Shown here piece by piece: positions 11,765-11,772 of a stretch of DNA of 11,772 nt. The stretch comes from an uncultured Bacilli bacterium (GTDB lineage Bacteria > Bacillota_I > Bacilli_A > RF39 > UBA660), in assembly GCA_947632495.1 (NCBI GenBank), contig CANRPL010000041.1, forward strand, positions 1 through 11,772, in the 5' to 3' direction. The notes beneath the pieces are model-generated. The model searched no databases. It saw only the letters and a program-made list of their open reading frames with translations, and was not told where the DNA came from. How positions within the stretch are numbered: the first letter of the stretch is position 1; each line of letters begins with the position of its first letter. The translations under genes and the position numbers were made by a program.

Positions 11765-11772
11765 ATGGAAGG
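11765..11772 (+). CDS. Start of another gene, cut by the window edge
   Basis: Only ATG, GAA and the first two bases of a glycine codon are present (M-E-G). GAAAGGAGTC upstream is a good ribosome site with about 7-9 nt spacing. In filamentous phages the gene after the pIII- and pVI-like genes is usually the Zot/pI assembly ATPase; nothing in the visible bases can test that. Confidence 0.55.

Larger units (their letters stand above)
8669..11772. mobile_element. Left part of a putative inovirus-like prophage (right end outside window)
   Basis: A compact block with a divergent repressor, one main promoter and at least nine plus-strand genes, most overlapping by 1-23 nt. Five encode small membrane proteins or membrane-anchored secreted proteins, and one is a highly translated small soluble protein. 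The plus strand is very T-rich; for example 10501-10560 has 39 T and 7 A. A dif-like site lies at the left edge. This matches the plan of XerCD-integrating filamentous phages. The diagnostic Zot-type ATPase and Rep are not visible, so a small plasmid-like or conjugative element remains possible. Confidence 0.5.

Noticed and set aside
8669..11772. Integrative conjugative element or tailed prophage
   Set aside because: No relaxase, VirB4/FtsK-like ATPase, integrase, terminase or capsid genes are visible; gene sizes fit a filamentous phage better, although the right side is unseen.

Overview
The window comes from a very AT-rich, standard-code bacterium. TGA ends several genes and every visible tryptophan is TGG, so this is not the Mycoplasma code. 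Gene content and Shine-Dalgarno strength suggest a low-GC member of the Bacillota, or the related Bacilli/Mollicutes lineages found in guts. That placement is an inference from protein style and composition; no rRNA is present.

The left three quarters (1-8644) is ordinary chromosome. It starts inside an alanyl-tRNA synthetase gene whose product stops just after the editing domain. This gene overlaps a membrane-anchored thioredoxin-fold protein and is followed by queH (queuosine synthesis). queH converges on rarA (minus strand) across a bidirectional terminator that holds both stop codons. A good sigma-A promoter then drives xerD and a phosphomannomutase/phosphoglucomutase gene, closed by a terminator. 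Next comes a cluster of a ZIP metal transporter, an AlkD-type DNA glycosylase and a small HExxH metallopeptidase-like protein, also closed by a terminator.

The right quarter (about 8660 to the window end) is different in style: tiny overlapping genes, strong T excess on the plus strand, many membrane segments and no housekeeping genes. At the junction is a sequence resembling a Firmicute dif (XerCD) site. Just inside lies a minus-strand ribbon-helix-helix repressor of 56 aa, then a divergent promoter region packed with repeats and a 15-bp palindrome over the -10 box. A plus-strand array follows: a 48-aa membrane protein, a 50-aa small protein that could be a ssDNA-binding protein, a 73-aa unknown, a 329-aa secreted protein anchored by a C-terminal membrane helix, two small membrane proteins, a second secreted and anchored protein (172 aa), a 47-aa membrane protein, and the first codons of another gene.

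The best explanation I can offer is the left end of an integrated filamentous (inovirus-like) ssDNA phage that used host XerCD. The repressor and control region would play the role of CTXphi RstR, the large secreted anchored protein that of pIII, and the small membrane proteins those of coat and minor coat proteins. The hallmark Zot/pI-type morphogenesis ATPase and the replication initiator are not in the window. They would have to lie to the right, so the assignment is an inference from architecture and not proven.
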